From an uncultured Anderseniella sp. (GTDB lineage Bacteria; Pseudomonadota; Alphaproteobacteria; Rhizobiales; Aestuariivirgaceae), in assembly GCA_947488295.1 (NCBI GenBank), contig CANKYU010000003.1, positions 124,001-188,000 on the forward strand: a stretch of DNA of 64,000 bases, read 5' to 3'. Positions 32,583 through 42,445 of this stretch are shown here, piece by piece. Made by a program: the position numbers and the translations under genes. The notes under the pieces are model-generated. The model searched no databases, was not told the DNA's origin, and saw only the letters and a program-made list of their open reading frames with translations. Positions within the stretch are counted from its first letter, which is position 1, and each line of letters starts with the position of its first letter.

Positions 32583-33503
32583 CTAAATATCCGGGCTTTC
32601 CCCAACGCAACCATGATCGAAGTTCGGCGTGTCAAGTGTCGCGCCCTGACGATCCACGGTCAGCATGTCGCCGGAGAATGAATAGCTGGTGCCGATCATG
32701 AATGTGTGATCATCCACATCCGATCCAGCAACGCAATTGTCGCGGAAGGTGCCGCGATAGCCCAAATAGAACGGCGTGTCGCCAATGACCGGCAGACCCG
32801 CCACCGTGAAGTCATAGCGTGCGCCAACCGAAAAAATTTCAGCTTCCTCACCGGCGCCGAGGGCACCAAAAACCCCGCCGTCGAGATCAAGGTTCATATA
32901 GGTGCCTTCGATCTGCAGACGACTGTCCACGGTCGGGAACCAGCGTATAACACCGCGGGCGAACAGGCCGTCATCAGTAATCGGTGCAAAGACCGGTCCC
33001 GTTGCCGAGCGAAAGTTATAGCCGACATACCCGCCCTGGGCATACAGCGTGACATTGTCGAGATAGACTTGTGCTTCACCGCCGACAAACCTGACATCAT
33101 ATCTGATATTGCCGAAATCGGAGACGCCGGCACCGCCAAGCACGCCGAACAGGAAAGACGACGGATCGCGCCAGCTGAAGTGGGTCGCGCCCTGGAACGA
33201 ATACCGCGGACCGAAGACGTCATTGTCCAGGGGATCTTCGAGTGCGTTCGAGTTGTATTCATACTTGACGTCGGACTGGATCGACAGATTGTCGCCCAAT
33301 GGCAGGCTCAACCTGCCTTCGCCACCATTGGTGAACACAGTGTCTTCATTAAAGCCATCGTCAATAATTTGCACGCCAGCCCACTGATCAACGACACCGG
33401 AGACGATCAGGCCAAGCTGGCGCTCGGTCTCAAAGTCTGCCGCGTCGGCCGGCGCTGCCAGTGCGATAAGTAATGTGGAGGATAACAGAAAAGTTCTTTG
33501 CAT
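32583..33503 (-). CDS. Outer-membrane beta-barrel-like exported protein
   Basis: 306 residues with a Sec signal peptide (about 1-21, ending APADA). The mature part is a run of alternating hydrophobic/polar strands with many aromatic girdle residues (QSDVKYEYNSN, LYAQGGYVGYNF, GARYDFTVAG, PFYLGYRGTF), as expected of a 10- to 12-strand porin-like barrel. Two Cys occur near the C-terminus. No family was recognised. Convergent with ribH. Confidence 0.6.
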   Translation of the reverse strand: MQRTFLLSSTLLIALAAPADAADFETERQLGLIVSGVVDQWAGVQIIDDGFNEDTVFTNGGEGRLSLPLGDNLSIQSDVKYEYNSNALEDPLDNDVFGPRYSFQGATHFSWRDPSSFLFGVLGGAGVSDFGNIRYDVRFVGGEAQVYLDNVTLYAQGGYVGYNFRSATGPVFAPITDDGLFARGVIRWFPTVDSRLQIEGTYMNLDLDGGVFGALGAGEEAEIFSVGARYDFTVAGLPVIGDTPFYLGYRGTFRDNCVAGSDVDDHTFMIGTSYSFSGDMLTVDRQGATLDTPNFDHGCVGESPDI

Positions 33504-33778
33504 ATCAAAACCCCTGCAAAGTTATGCATTTCCCCCGGGATCGGCACAGACAATCAGATTCATCCGAACAAGGAAAGTTTTTTCCTCAGTAGACGGTGTT
33601 TTTTTGAAATGTGTGGCATATCGGCCACAGTAAGCCGCATCATCATCGCTCAGGTGCCTGCAACTGGCAGATTTTTGACGTGTTTGGGTTCTAGTCTGGC
33701 GACCTTTTGTTGCGGAGCCGGACAGGGCTACGATCGCAAAGGCCAATATGCTGAGGGCTTTTCAATGAGGAAACGGTT

Positions 33779-34192
33779 GTGAATGAACCGGATCGGCTGT
33801 CCGGTTCAGCCTTCGAAGCTATTCGTGCAATCGATTACACGGTCATTTTCGTCCGTGATATGCAGGCGATGCGGTATTTCTACGAAGACGTCATGAGGTT
33901 TCCATTTCTGCGGGAGCTGTCTTCGAACTGGATAGAATATCGCGTCGGCGGCAATACGCTGGTTCTGTCCAGGCCCGGACTTACCGCCTCGGACATTCCA
34001 ACGCCTGATGGCAGTGCTACGCTTCATCTGGCATTCAAGGTTTCAGCCCGCGAAGTTGACCTGTGTGCCGAAGAGCTCATGCGCCGGGGCATTGATTTGC
34101 TGTCGCCACCCACCAATCGGGACTTTGGACATCGCACATTGTTCTTTAGAGATCCTGACGGCAACCTGCTGGAGTTGTTTGCAGAGATCTAA
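33779..34192 (+). CDS. VOC family protein
   Basis: 137 residues from a GTG preceded by TGAGGAAACG. A single vicinal-oxygen-chelate domain: IDYTVIFVRDMQAMRYFYED opens it (the usual first His is replaced by Tyr), ATLHLAFKV provides a His, and DGNLLELFAEI the C-terminal Glu. Loss of the first His ligand could change metal binding. Third VOC protein in the window. Substrate unknown. Convergent with the hydrolase gene at 34210. Confidence 0.75.
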   Translation: MNEPDRLSGSAFEAIRAIDYTVIFVRDMQAMRYFYEDVMRFPFLRELSSNWIEYRVGGNTLVLSRPGLTASDIPTPDGSATLHLAFKVSAREVDLCAEELMRRGIDLLSPPTNRDFGHRTLFFRDPDGNLLELFAEI

Positions 34193-34209
34193 GAGCCGGA
34201 TTGCCGGCT

Positions 34210-35211
34210 TCAGCCGCTGCCGGGTCTCGGCCCGAGATGGCGCCTCAGGAAGTGCACGACTTCCTGTTTCGGGCTGTTGAACTCCATCAGTTCGTGCCTG
34301 CCTGCCAGCGGTTCATCGCTGTAGACAATCGATGCACTGCCATTGTTCGGGTTCAGGAACGGCTGACAGTCACCCTGGGAAGTGTCGCGAAACCAGGGGT
34401 CCCTGGTGCCCACCAATGCCAGCACCGGTTCCGAAGCAGATGCACTGACCCCATGGTATTCGGGCCAGTTGTCATGGCAGGTCCAGCCTTCGATGATCCG
34501 GGCCCGCACTTTCTGCTGCTCGTTTTGAGGCTTGAACGTGGCTGCTGTTATCCCGCCCTGGCTCAGGCCCATCAACACGATCCTGTTGCCGTCCACAAAC
34601 GGCAACTTCCTGACCTGTTCGATTGCATAGCCGGCATCTGCCTGGCGCATTTTCAGTGTTTGCCGGTACATGCCGGCTGTATAGCTGTCGACCTCACATG
34701 AACGCGGATATTTTCTGCGGGCCAGGCTCGCCGGTGCGATGACCACAAAGCCGTTTTCCGCGAGAAACTTCGTTCGCATGTGAGTACCCGGCCAGAAGCC
34801 TGAACAACCGTGCATGTATACGATGGCTGGCAGTTTGCGATCGAACTTGAACTTTCCGTCCTGCAGTTCTGCCACTGAAGTTTCAGTTGAATTGCCGTTC
34901 TTGCCCGGCACATGCACGATTGCTGCGTCCCACGTCCTGCGCATCTCTGCCGGATCGGTCCAGTCCGACGGCCGCATGTCTTGCGGGTCAGCGAACACCT
35001 TTGTGCTGTTGTGCAGACCTCCTGTGCCACTGCCGGTGTCTGCTGGTGGCTGCGGTTTCGGGAAGAACAGGCTGAAAATACTCCGCGCGAATCCGCCTGC
35101 ACCGGTTTGATCATCTGTATCGGCGCGAGATGCTTGCGGAACCAGCATGCCGGCAACCACAACCGCGACAACGATCAGGCGTCTGGACTGTGTTCCTGTT
35201 ACAGGCATCAT
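34210..35211 (-). CDS. Exported dienelactone hydrolase-like protein
   Basis: 333 residues. A hydrophobic signal sequence (about 11-30) precedes a linker and an alpha/beta-hydrolase domain. PAIVYMHGCSGFWPGT gives the oxyanion-hole region and RIVLMGLSQGGITAAT the nucleophile elbow with Ser; the acid and His lie in the segments LALVGTRDPWF and LAGRHELMEF. The type resembles periplasmic dienelactone-hydrolase/DUF proteins whose substrates are esters or lactones. No operon partner. The gene-free 314 bp to its right (35212-35525) show no recognisable element. Confidence 0.7.
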   Translation of the reverse strand: MMPVTGTQSRRLIVVAVVVAGMLVPQASRADTDDQTGAGGFARSIFSLFFPKPQPPADTGSGTGGLHNSTKVFADPQDMRPSDWTDPAEMRRTWDAAIVHVPGKNGNSTETSVAELQDGKFKFDRKLPAIVYMHGCSGFWPGTHMRTKFLAENGFVVIAPASLARRKYPRSCEVDSYTAGMYRQTLKMRQADAGYAIEQVRKLPFVDGNRIVLMGLSQGGITAATFKPQNEQQKVRARIIEGWTCHDNWPEYHGVSASASEPVLALVGTRDPWFRDTSQGDCQPFLNPNNGSASIVYSDEPLAGRHELMEFNSPKQEVVHFLRRHLGPRPGSG

Positions 35212-35525
35212 GCGACTTCAATCCTCACATCTTCGGCAAATGCTACTGCTGACAGTAAAATTTGCGTCAGTCGTCATTTTAGGGACGAACAATACCGAAA
35301 GGAAAGAGGCTTGTGCCGCCAGCCTCAACTCGGCAATTAAAAAATTTGTGATCAACCGTCCCGATTCACCATGTCGGGCCATAACAGTTTGTCCGGAATG
35401 AGGCGTAAGATAGGGTAACTGTCGGAGATGCTTGCATTTTCTGTTGTCGTGAACCGGCGCCCGGTCCGGCAGCAAGCTCATTCATTGGCGAGCCTGTTTG
35501 AGGCTGTTGCTGCAAGAGAACGCTC

Positions 35526-35951
35526 ATGAACCGTAAGACCATCCCCCTGCCTGGAAACACGTTTGCTTGCACACGCAATCTGGTCGCAGCACTGGCAATT
35601 GCACTGGTGACACTCACCGGTCCGGCGCAGGCCGGCGACGGTGTCCGCATCCCGGTCAATCTGTGTTCCTGGGAGGTGATGGGTTGGCGTGACCTCAATG
35701 GCTCAGAGAGGTTGGCCTGGGCGGGGCTTGGCTGGACCATGCGCACCTGGCATCATGACCGTTCGGACAATTATCCTGCATCATATGGAAAGTCCTGGGC
35801 GGAGCTTGCCGATACGGAAAAGCTCTTCGCCGGGAAGCTGGGTTTCAACCAGCAGACATGGGATACCGAGGAGTGTCCCAACTATTCGGTGCAGGTGCGC
35901 CAGGCCCGGAGTGCTGCAGAGCAGGCCGGTACAACAGGCTCGGCCGACTGA
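35526..35951 (+). CDS. Exported hypothetical protein
   Basis: 141 residues with a signal peptide (about 1-36; core VAALAIALVTLTGPAQA). The mature protein has two Cys, in VNLCSWEV and DTEECPNYS, that may pair, and a Trp-rich centre (ERLAWAGLGWTMRTWHHD). No family recognised. It is convergent with the phosphopantetheinyl transferase gene, whose stop is 20 bp away. Confidence 0.55.
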   Translation: MNRKTIPLPGNTFACTRNLVAALAIALVTLTGPAQAGDGVRIPVNLCSWEVMGWRDLNGSERLAWAGLGWTMRTWHHDRSDNYPASYGKSWAELADTEKLFAGKLGFNQQTWDTEECPNYSVQVRQARSAAEQAGTTGSAD

Positions 35952-35971
35952 GCGGTTTTCATACCTGCCGC

Positions 35972-36637
35972 TTAATGGCAGGCCACGCTTAAGCAGTAGG
36001 CAGCACCGTGCGCCGTTATGGTGTGCCGTTCAAAATTCATGTAATCGCCAGTGTCGAGGAGGCCGCCCGGGCATCGTGCACGTCCGGCCGGTACATCAAT
36101 TTCGATGTCATGAAAGTCCAGGCCACACCCCAGTCCCAATGCTTTGGAGACAGCTTCCTTCGCTGTCCACAATTGCAGGAACGCGGCCCATCTGTCGGCG
36201 TCGCTGTGCCTCTGCAGCCATGCCTGCTCGCGTGGGGTCAACTGGTCCTGCACAGGGCCAGTGGTCCGGATGTCCGTTACATGTTCCAGGTCAATGCCAA
36301 TCTGCGGCCCGGGACCGGTCGCAACGGCGACGAGGCCTGCCGCATGGCTGATGCTGAACGGGATCTGGGGCAGGCCGGGCTTTACCAATGGCTTGCCACA
36401 GGCTCCATGCACAAATTGCCAGGACGCAGGCTGAACGGTATCTCCAGCTTGTTCGGAAAGCCGTTGCCGCAACAGGGCGCGGCCGGCGATGAAGTGTTCA
36501 TGGCGGGTCTCGTCCGATATGCCTGCAGCACGTGCATGGTCTGCCTCGTCAAGGGTGCATTTCCCGAGACGGCGCAAGACATCACCTGGACGCGCGCATG
36601 CCACGCTCCACCCGGTATCATCTGCTGCGATGGCCAT
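35972..36637 (-). CDS. 4'-phosphopantetheinyl transferase (Sfp type)
   Basis: 221 residues. The Sfp signatures are present: FSISHAAGLVAVA, GIDLEHVTDI with the Mg-binding Asp/Glu, and LWTAKEAVSKALGLG. It transfers phosphopantetheine from CoA to the Ser of a carrier protein. Its start lies 20 bp inside the NRPS gene, so it is the last gene of the aminotransferase-NRPS operon and its client is most likely the single carrier domain of that NRPS. Confidence 0.85.
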   Translation of the reverse strand: MAIAADDTGWSVACARPGDVLRRLGKCTLDEADHARAAGISDETRHEHFIAGRALLRQRLSEQAGDTVQPASWQFVHGACGKPLVKPGLPQIPFSISHAAGLVAVATGPGPQIGIDLEHVTDIRTTGPVQDQLTPREQAWLQRHSDADRWAAFLQLWTAKEAVSKALGLGCGLDFHDIEIDVPAGRARCPGGLLDTGDYMNFERHTITAHGAAYCLSVACH

Positions 36638-39600
36638 TGAACATCTTGCTCATGTTTACAGGCGCCAGAATCTTGCCGACAATGACCTGCCGCTGCAGTA
36701 CGTCACGGTAATCCTGTGTGGCTTCGATTGTTTCAGGATGTGTTTGCGGCGACTGTCTCCATGGCAGGCTCCTGTCCCGGTGACCGGACTCGGCAAGCCG
36801 CTTGCGCCCCGATGCAGATTTTCTCGCGGAGCGGATATCGATCACTGCAGGTATCTTGACCGGCGCATGTGACACGCTTGCAGGATTGCCTTGCCATGTC
36901 TGGCCTTCCGGCACCGTTTCGCCCTTCATCAGAAAGGCGTTTGGCTGCAGTGTCGAGCGGTCGCCCATCTCGACGCCGTAATGCACAAAGGCATCCGCCC
37001 CGATCGTGCAGTGGTTGCCGATACGCACGGTGTCGGACTTGAACAAGCCTTCTTCGAGCGAGTGGGCCTGCAGGATGCAGGCTTTGTTCAGGTTGCAGTA
37101 ATCGCCTATGTCGAGGAGCGTCTTGTCGTACAGATTGGCACCGTCATCGAACACCATCTTGCCGACACGCACACCAAGCGCGCGCGACAGCAGATTCCTG
37201 AACGGCGTGCCGTGGAACAGCATGCTCAGCGGCTGACTGCAGAACTTCCAGTGCCGTTCATGAACCAGGAAGGACGGGTCATACATGGTCACGGTCTGTG
37301 CCTGCAGGCGGTCAAAGCCCAGGCTCGCCCTGTCAAGCAGTGCAAGATAGGTGATAATGAATGCCGTGATCGCAAAGCTGCCTGCGAAAATCGAGGCAAT
37401 GCCATAGCGGTCAAAGTACAGAATTGCCACGAACATAACGAACACGGTGACGAAGGAGGCAAGCCAGTGGGCCATGAATATGGAGCCCATCGTGGCCAGG
37501 TTCCACCGGTTCTTGCGGGCCAGGTTGCGGCGCACTGTTTCGGGATCATCCCCTGCAACGTTCTGTCTGTCCAGTTCGGTCAGACGCGGGATCTCGAAGG
37601 CCGGCGATCCCAGCAGACCGGTATTTTCGCGCACCGGACCGTCAACCGGCACCATGGTCTTGGTGCCGATCAGGACATTGTTGCCGGTTCTGTTGCCTGC
37701 CGGCATCACGATGGCGTTGCCAAGATAATTGTCAGCCCCGATGTTCACGTCATCAAGCGCGAACGAGGTTGCAGACAGTTTGATATTGGACATGACAATG
37801 CCGTCAGACACCATGGAGTTTGCGCCGACATGACACAGATACGGATTGTCGTGCACCTGGTCGAGCCCGAAGTTTGATCCGGTCTGCTTGCCCGGTGCAA
37901 TGTTCCACCCTGCCAGTTCCAGGTATTTGGGAATGCAGGAGCTGTCACCGAAAATGACATTCATGTAACTCCAGTTCGTCGAGAACTGTATCAGCCGCTG
38001 TACGATGTAGTGAAATCCGAACAGCACATAGGTGCGCTCAGCCTGCAAAAGACAATGCAGAAGTGGCGGCACGACACGCAGGAACATGAAGCCCAGCATG
38101 AACAAGCCTGTATATATCAGGAAGGACAGCCACAGACCCATCGGTGCAAGCGATGTAATGACGGCGAACAGATTGTCATAGTTGAGGGTTTCCGCATCTG
38201 AATAGGAGTGCAGAACATTGTAGCTGTAGAACAGCAACACGATGGGTATCGAGGCCAGCAGCAGATCGGCCGATGCAAGCAGTCCGGCGTATGTCCAGCG
38301 CCGAAGGCTGGAACACCGCATGGGGTCTACCGTGTCGAAATCCGTCGTTGTTTCCTCCGCAGGTGTGCCGTGACAGCGCTTGCCTGCATCGATCTTCTGG
38401 CCCTGCTGAAGCGTCGATGAATGCGCGAGCTGACCGCCGTCTTCGATGGCGGTTTCAATGTCCAGATGGCTGCCGGTGCCTACATAGGCGTCGGAACCTA
38501 TTGATATACTGCCGGTTTCAAGGACGTTATTGCGGGCACGATAGCCCAGCGTCACAGTGTTTTCGCGAATGATGCTGCCGTTACCGACGCTGTACAGGTC
38601 TGTCGTGACCGGTGCTTTCGACATGATGACCGCATGACGGCCAATGCGTGCACCGAGTAACCGCAGCCACATGTTGTACAAGGGGGTTCCGGTGAACAGG
38701 TGAGCCGGTGAGTTGTCATACAGCAGTTTGACGAACCAGAAACGGAAGTAGTTCAGGCTCCATATCCGTATTGCCCCGGACTTCCAGCGTCCGACAAGAA
38801 GCCATTTCGCCATGACAGGGGCGAAGGCAAACGCCGCGGTCAATCCCAGCATGCACACCAGCACTCGCTGATAGAGCTGGTAGGGATCACTGATCACCTC
38901 ATGGGCCCACTGGACGCCGGCGACGATTGCGACAATGAGGCCGGCACTCAGCGCAATGTAGGTGGCAAGCTGCAGGCCGCCGCACGCAAAGTAGTGCAGC
39001 CGGGACGGGATCACACCGGGTGTCTCGTCGTTCACGGTCGTGTCCGCACCTGTCGTATCTGAGGGCAGGACTTGTGTTGCCAGCATCCCGGCCAGTTTTT
39101 CCACGGTAGGGTTGGCATAGACATCGCGCATGCTGACACTGGCTGCCGATATCCTGTCGCGGATGGCGGAACAGAACCGCGCCATCAGCAGGGAATGAGC
39201 GCCAAGATCATCAAAGAAGTGATCGTCAATCGAGACGTCCGGCAGTTTCAGGGTTTCAGCCAATGCCGCGGCAACCAGTCTTTCGGTCTCGGTGCGCGGG
39301 GCCTGTTTTGGTCCCGACACCTGGCAACGCGGCCCGGTAGGCGGCGGCAGGCACTTCCTGTCCGCCTTGTTGCTGGTCGACATCGGGATGACGTCGAGCC
39401 GCTCGAGATAGGCCGGCACCATGTAGGGCGGCAGCTGTTCGCGCAGTGACGCGATGATCTGTTCCCGGTCAATGTCGGTTGTTTCGGATTTTGGGCTGCA
39501 ATAGGCCACCAGTTCAAGGTGTCCCGGCGCAACTTCGAACGGGTTCACCACCGCCTGGGCGACGGTCGGGTTCTGCAGGATCAGGGACTCGATTTCGGTC

Positions 39601-41054
39601 AGTTCAATCCTGTAGCCCCTGATCTTGACCTGAGTATCGATGCGCCCGAAATACTCGATCTCGCCATCATCGTTGAAGCGGCCAAGATCACCGGAGCGGT
39701 ATATCCGTTTCGACGGGTTGTCAGGCAGGCCGACAAAGTCGGGGATGAATTTTTCCGCCGTCAGCTCTTCCCGGTTCAGATAACCTCGGGCCAGCCCGAT
39801 GCCTGCAATACCGATCTCGCCAGTGCCGCCTTCTTCAACCAGCTTGCTCTCGGTCTCGTCCAGAATGACGATTGTGTAGGTCGGCAGGGCCTTGCCGATG
39901 GTCACCGGCTTGTTGGGGTAAAGCTCTGTGAGCGTTGCGGTGACCGTGGCTTCCGTCGGCCCGTAGGCGTTCAGGATGTTGCGGTCCTTGCTATGCCAGC
40001 GTTCCACCAGGTTGTGTGGACATGCTTCACCCGACACCAGCAGGATACGCAGGTCGGGCAGGTCGCTTTCAATGGTTGCCAGCAGGGTTGGCACGCAGCA
40101 CATCACCGTAATCCGGTTATCCCTGAGATAGTCGGCAAGGTCCTCGCCAATGAGGTTGGTGCCCGGACTGGCCGGGACCAGGGTTGCCCCCGCAATCAGC
40201 GGTACCCACAATTCCTCTACCGAAAAGTCGAACGCTATGGTCATGCCCTGATACACCCGGTCACCCTTGCGGATGCCATAGGTCTCGGCTGCCACCCGGA
40301 CGAAGTTGCAGATGCTGGCATGGTCGATGGCCACACCCTTGGGATTACCGGTGGTGCCGGAGGTATAGATGATGTAGCTCAGCTGATCCGGGGCGCGTTT
40401 TGATTTTGGCGACTTCAGGCGTTCGGTGCTGTGCTTGTCAATCTGCGCGGCGTCATCATCGACAAAGACTTTGGTGTAGGCCAGGCCTGAGATCTTTTCC
40501 CTGAATGCGTTCTGGGACACGATGGCGCGCACGCCGGCATCTTCCAGGATGAAGGATATCCGTTCGTTGGGAAAACTCTTGTCGAGCGGGACGTAGGCTG
40601 CATGCAGTTTCTGAACCGCCAGCAGCACCACATAGGTGTCAAACGACTTGTCTAGCAGCAGGGCCACACGGTCACCCGGCTTGATCCCTCTTTGCTGCAG
40701 GTGCCGTGCTGCCTGATTGGCCCGGTTGTCCAGATCGCGGAAACTGTACTCGCTGCCCTCGGCAACCACTGCCGGCAGGCTGTCTTCACCAGTGAGCGCC
40801 AGTGTGTCGCACAAGGTCTCGAACAGGTCTTCCAGCCGCTCACCTTTTGACCAGCGCACACCGGTTGAAACCGGCCTGGTGACCGCTGCGGGTTCTGCAA
40901 CCGCTGCCGGTTTGACAGCTGTCAGCTTGTTGGACTGCTTGCCGTTACTTGCCGGCAGGCGGACGGGTGCAGACGGGTGCTGCCGGGCTTTACGGTGCTT
41001 TCGTGCCCGTTTAGTCCGCCGCCGGGTTCGCGTCGGTAAGTCTTGAACGCTCAT
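36618..41054 (-). CDS. Pls/PosA-family single-module NRPS (homopoly-amino acid synthetase type)
   Basis: 1478 residues. A basic N-terminal segment leads into an adenylation domain (about 75-570) with YTSGTTGNPKG at 230-240, NAYGPTEAT at 362-370, YRSGDLG at 452-458 and NKADRK at 562-567. A carrier domain follows with FFDDLGAHSLL, phosphopantetheine Ser621. There is no condensation or thioesterase domain. Instead about 850 residues carry at least six hydrophobic helices from residue 690 and hexapeptide-repeat (left-handed beta-helix) acyltransferase segments near 800-880, 1060-1140 and the C-terminus. This is the layout of epsilon-poly-lysine synthetase and PosA, which polymerise one diamino acid through side-chain amide bonds at the membrane. 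The EctB-type gene upstream (ATGA overlap) suggests 2,4-diaminobutyrate as substrate; inference. Confidence 0.85.
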   Translation of the reverse strand: MSVQDLPTRTRRRTKRARKHRKARQHPSAPVRLPASNGKQSNKLTAVKPAAVAEPAAVTRPVSTGVRWSKGERLEDLFETLCDTLALTGEDSLPAVVAEGSEYSFRDLDNRANQAARHLQQRGIKPGDRVALLLDKSFDTYVVLLAVQKLHAAYVPLDKSFPNERISFILEDAGVRAIVSQNAFREKISGLAYTKVFVDDDAAQIDKHSTERLKSPKSKRAPDQLSYIIYTSGTTGNPKGVAIDHASICNFVRVAAETYGIRKGDRVYQGMTIAFDFSVEELWVPLIAGATLVPASPGTNLIGEDLADYLRDNRITVMCCVPTLLATIESDLPDLRILLVSGEACPHNLVERWHSKDRNILNAYGPTEATVTATLTELYPNKPVTIGKALPTYTIVILDETESKLVEEGGTGEIGIAGIGLARGYLNREELTAEKFIPDFVGLPDNPSKRIYRSGDLGRFNDDGEIEYFGRIDTQVKIRGYRIELTEIESLILQNPTVAQAVVNPFEVAPGHLELVAYCSPKSETTDIDREQIIASLREQLPPYMVPAYLERLDVIPMSTSNKADRKCLPPPTGPRCQVSGPKQAPRTETERLVAAALAETLKLPDVSIDDHFFDDLGAHSLLMARFCSAIRDRISAASVSMRDVYANPTVEKLAGMLATQVLPSDTTGADTTVNDETPGVIPSRLHYFACGGLQLATYIALSAGLIVAIVAGVQWAHEVISDPYQLYQRVLVCMLGLTAAFAFAPVMAKWLLVGRWKSGAIRIWSLNYFRFWFVKLLYDNSPAHLFTGTPLYNMWLRLLGARIGRHAVIMSKAPVTTDLYSVGNGSIIRENTVTLGYRARNNVLETGSISIGSDAYVGTGSHLDIETAIEDGGQLAHSSTLQQGQKIDAGKRCHGTPAEETTTDFDTVDPMRCSSLRRWTYAGLLASADLLLASIPIVLLFYSYNVLHSYSDAETLNYDNLFAVITSLAPMGLWLSFLIYTGLFMLGFMFLRVVPPLLHCLLQAERTYVLFGFHYIVQRLIQFSTNWSYMNVIFGDSSCIPKYLELAGWNIAPGKQTGSNFGLDQVHDNPYLCHVGANSMVSDGIVMSNIKLSATSFALDDVNIGADNYLGNAIVMPAGNRTGNNVLIGTKTMVPVDGPVRENTGLLGSPAFEIPRLTELDRQNVAGDDPETVRRNLARKNRWNLATMGSIFMAHWLASFVTVFVMFVAILYFDRYGIASIFAGSFAITAFIITYLALLDRASLGFDRLQAQTVTMYDPSFLVHERHWKFCSQPLSMLFHGTPFRNLLSRALGVRVGKMVFDDGANLYDKTLLDIGDYCNLNKACILQAHSLEEGLFKSDTVRIGNHCTIGADAFVHYGVEMGDRSTLQPNAFLMKGETVPEGQTWQGNPASVSHAPVKIPAVIDIRSARKSASGRKRLAESGHRDRSLPWRQSPQTHPETIEATQDYRDVLQRQVIVGKILAPVNMSKMFNGHRSR

Positions 41055-42445
41055 CAGATGTTCTCAAGCTGTGCGGATTTACCGGAAACATTGTCTCTTG
41101 CAGCAACCAGTGCCGTTTTCGCGGTCTTGGCAGGGCGACGTACCTTCCTGCACGGGGCAGGGTTGAGCACAGCCCGGAAAGCGTTCTCCAGAATATCCAG
41201 TCCTTCATTGAGTTCCGAGGTCTCGATGGTCAGCGGCATCAGGAACTTGATGACCTCGTCATGAGAGCCTGCACGTTCAAAGATCGCCCCGTTACGGAAA
41301 GCGTGAGCCGTAATGGCTGCAGCCTTCTTTGCATGCTTGCAGCAGATGCCGCGCATCATGCCACGACCGCGAAGCTCAAGCACTTCATGTGGATAAAGCG
41401 TCATGATCTTCTGCAGCCGGGCGTCCAGAACTTTTGCTTTGTCTGCAATGCTGTCTGCGAACTCATCTGTGCGCCAGTAATGGTCAAGCGCAGCTGCGGC
41501 GGTAACAAAGGCATGATTGTTGCCCCTGAAAGTGCCGTTATGTTCCGCAGGCTTCCACTGGTCGTGCTCAGGCTTGAGCAGGACAAGGGCCATTGGCAGG
41601 CCGTATCCGGAAATCGATTTGGACAGCGTGACGATGTCAGGCACGATGCCGGCTTCGGTAAAGCTGAAGAAGCTGCCGGTACGGCCACAGCCTGCCTGAA
41701 TGTCGTCGACGATCAGCAGGATCTTGTTGCGTTTGCAGATTGCTTCCAGCCGGCGCAACCAGCCGAAGCTGGCCGTGTTGATGCCGCCTTCGCCCTGAAC
41801 CGTCTCGACGATCACTGCGGCCGGATGATCCAGGCCACTGGCCGGATCGCCGAGCATGGCTTCCATATAGTCGAGCGTGTCCGTTTCGGGACCCATGTAG
41901 TTGTCGTAGGGCATGGCGACGGCGCCCTGCAGCGGCAGCCCGGCTGCGCCGCGGAAATGGCTGTTACCGGTCAGTGCAAGCGAGCCCATGCTGACACCGT
42001 GAAATCCGTTGGTGAATGAAATCACCGTGGTTCTGCCGGTGACTTTGCGGGCAATCTTGATGGCGGCTTCCACGGCATTGGTGCCGGTTGGGCCGGTGAA
42101 CTGAACCTTGTAGTCAAGCCCGAGCGGTTCCAGGATGGCGTCATTGAACGAATGCAGGAACTTTTCCTTCGCACAGGTATGCAGGTCCAGAGAGTGGGTA
42201 ATGCCATCACCGGCGATATAGTCCAGCAGAGCCTGCTTCAGCACCGGGTTGTTGTGGCCGTAGTTGAGGGACCCGGCACCGGCCAGGAAATCAAGGTACT
42301 TGCGGCCATCCTTGTCCCAGATAACTGCGCCCTTGGCCTGGCTGCACATCACCGGGAAGGCCCGGGCGTAGGACTGGACCGACGATTCCTTCAACTCAAA
42401 GATATCTGCTTGCCCGGCAGGTGCAGTGTTCTGGTTGTTTTTCAT
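41054..42445 (-). CDS. Diaminobutyrate-2-oxoglutarate aminotransferase (EctB-like)
   Basis: 463 residues from the ATG at 42445, which has AAGGAG seven bases upstream. It is a class III PLP aminotransferase: YLDFLAGAGSLNYGHNNP, FTNGFHGVSMGSLALTGN, VQGEGGINTAS, DDIQAGCGRTGSFF and LSKSISGYGLPMAL (PLP Lys) follow EctB closely. It would turn aspartate semialdehyde into L-2,4-diaminobutyrate with glutamate as donor. No ectA or ectC lies nearby, so ectoine is not the aim; overlap with the NRPS start points to supplying its monomer. The C-terminal 40 residues are a basic extension beyond usual EctB length. The frame remains open for 110 codons upstream (see next entry). Confidence 0.85.
   Translation of the reverse strand: MKNNQNTAPAGQADIFELKESSVQSYARAFPVMCSQAKGAVIWDKDGRKYLDFLAGAGSLNYGHNNPVLKQALLDYIAGDGITHSLDLHTCAKEKFLHSFNDAILEPLGLDYKVQFTGPTGTNAVEAAIKIARKVTGRTTVISFTNGFHGVSMGSLALTGNSHFRGAAGLPLQGAVAMPYDNYMGPETDTLDYMEAMLGDPASGLDHPAAVIVETVQGEGGINTASFGWLRRLEAICKRNKILLIVDDIQAGCGRTGSFFSFTEAGIVPDIVTLSKSISGYGLPMALVLLKPEHDQWKPAEHNGTFRGNNHAFVTAAAALDHYWRTDEFADSIADKAKVLDARLQKIMTLYPHEVLELRGRGMMRGICCKHAKKAAAITAHAFRNGAIFERAGSHDEVIKFLMPLTIETSELNEGLDILENAFRAVLNPAPCRKVRRPAKTAKTALVAARDNVSGKSAQLENI

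Noticed and set aside
41054..42445. Ectoine biosynthesis operon
   Set aside because: Only the EctB-type gene is present; no ectA or ectC adjoins it, while an NRPS overlaps it.
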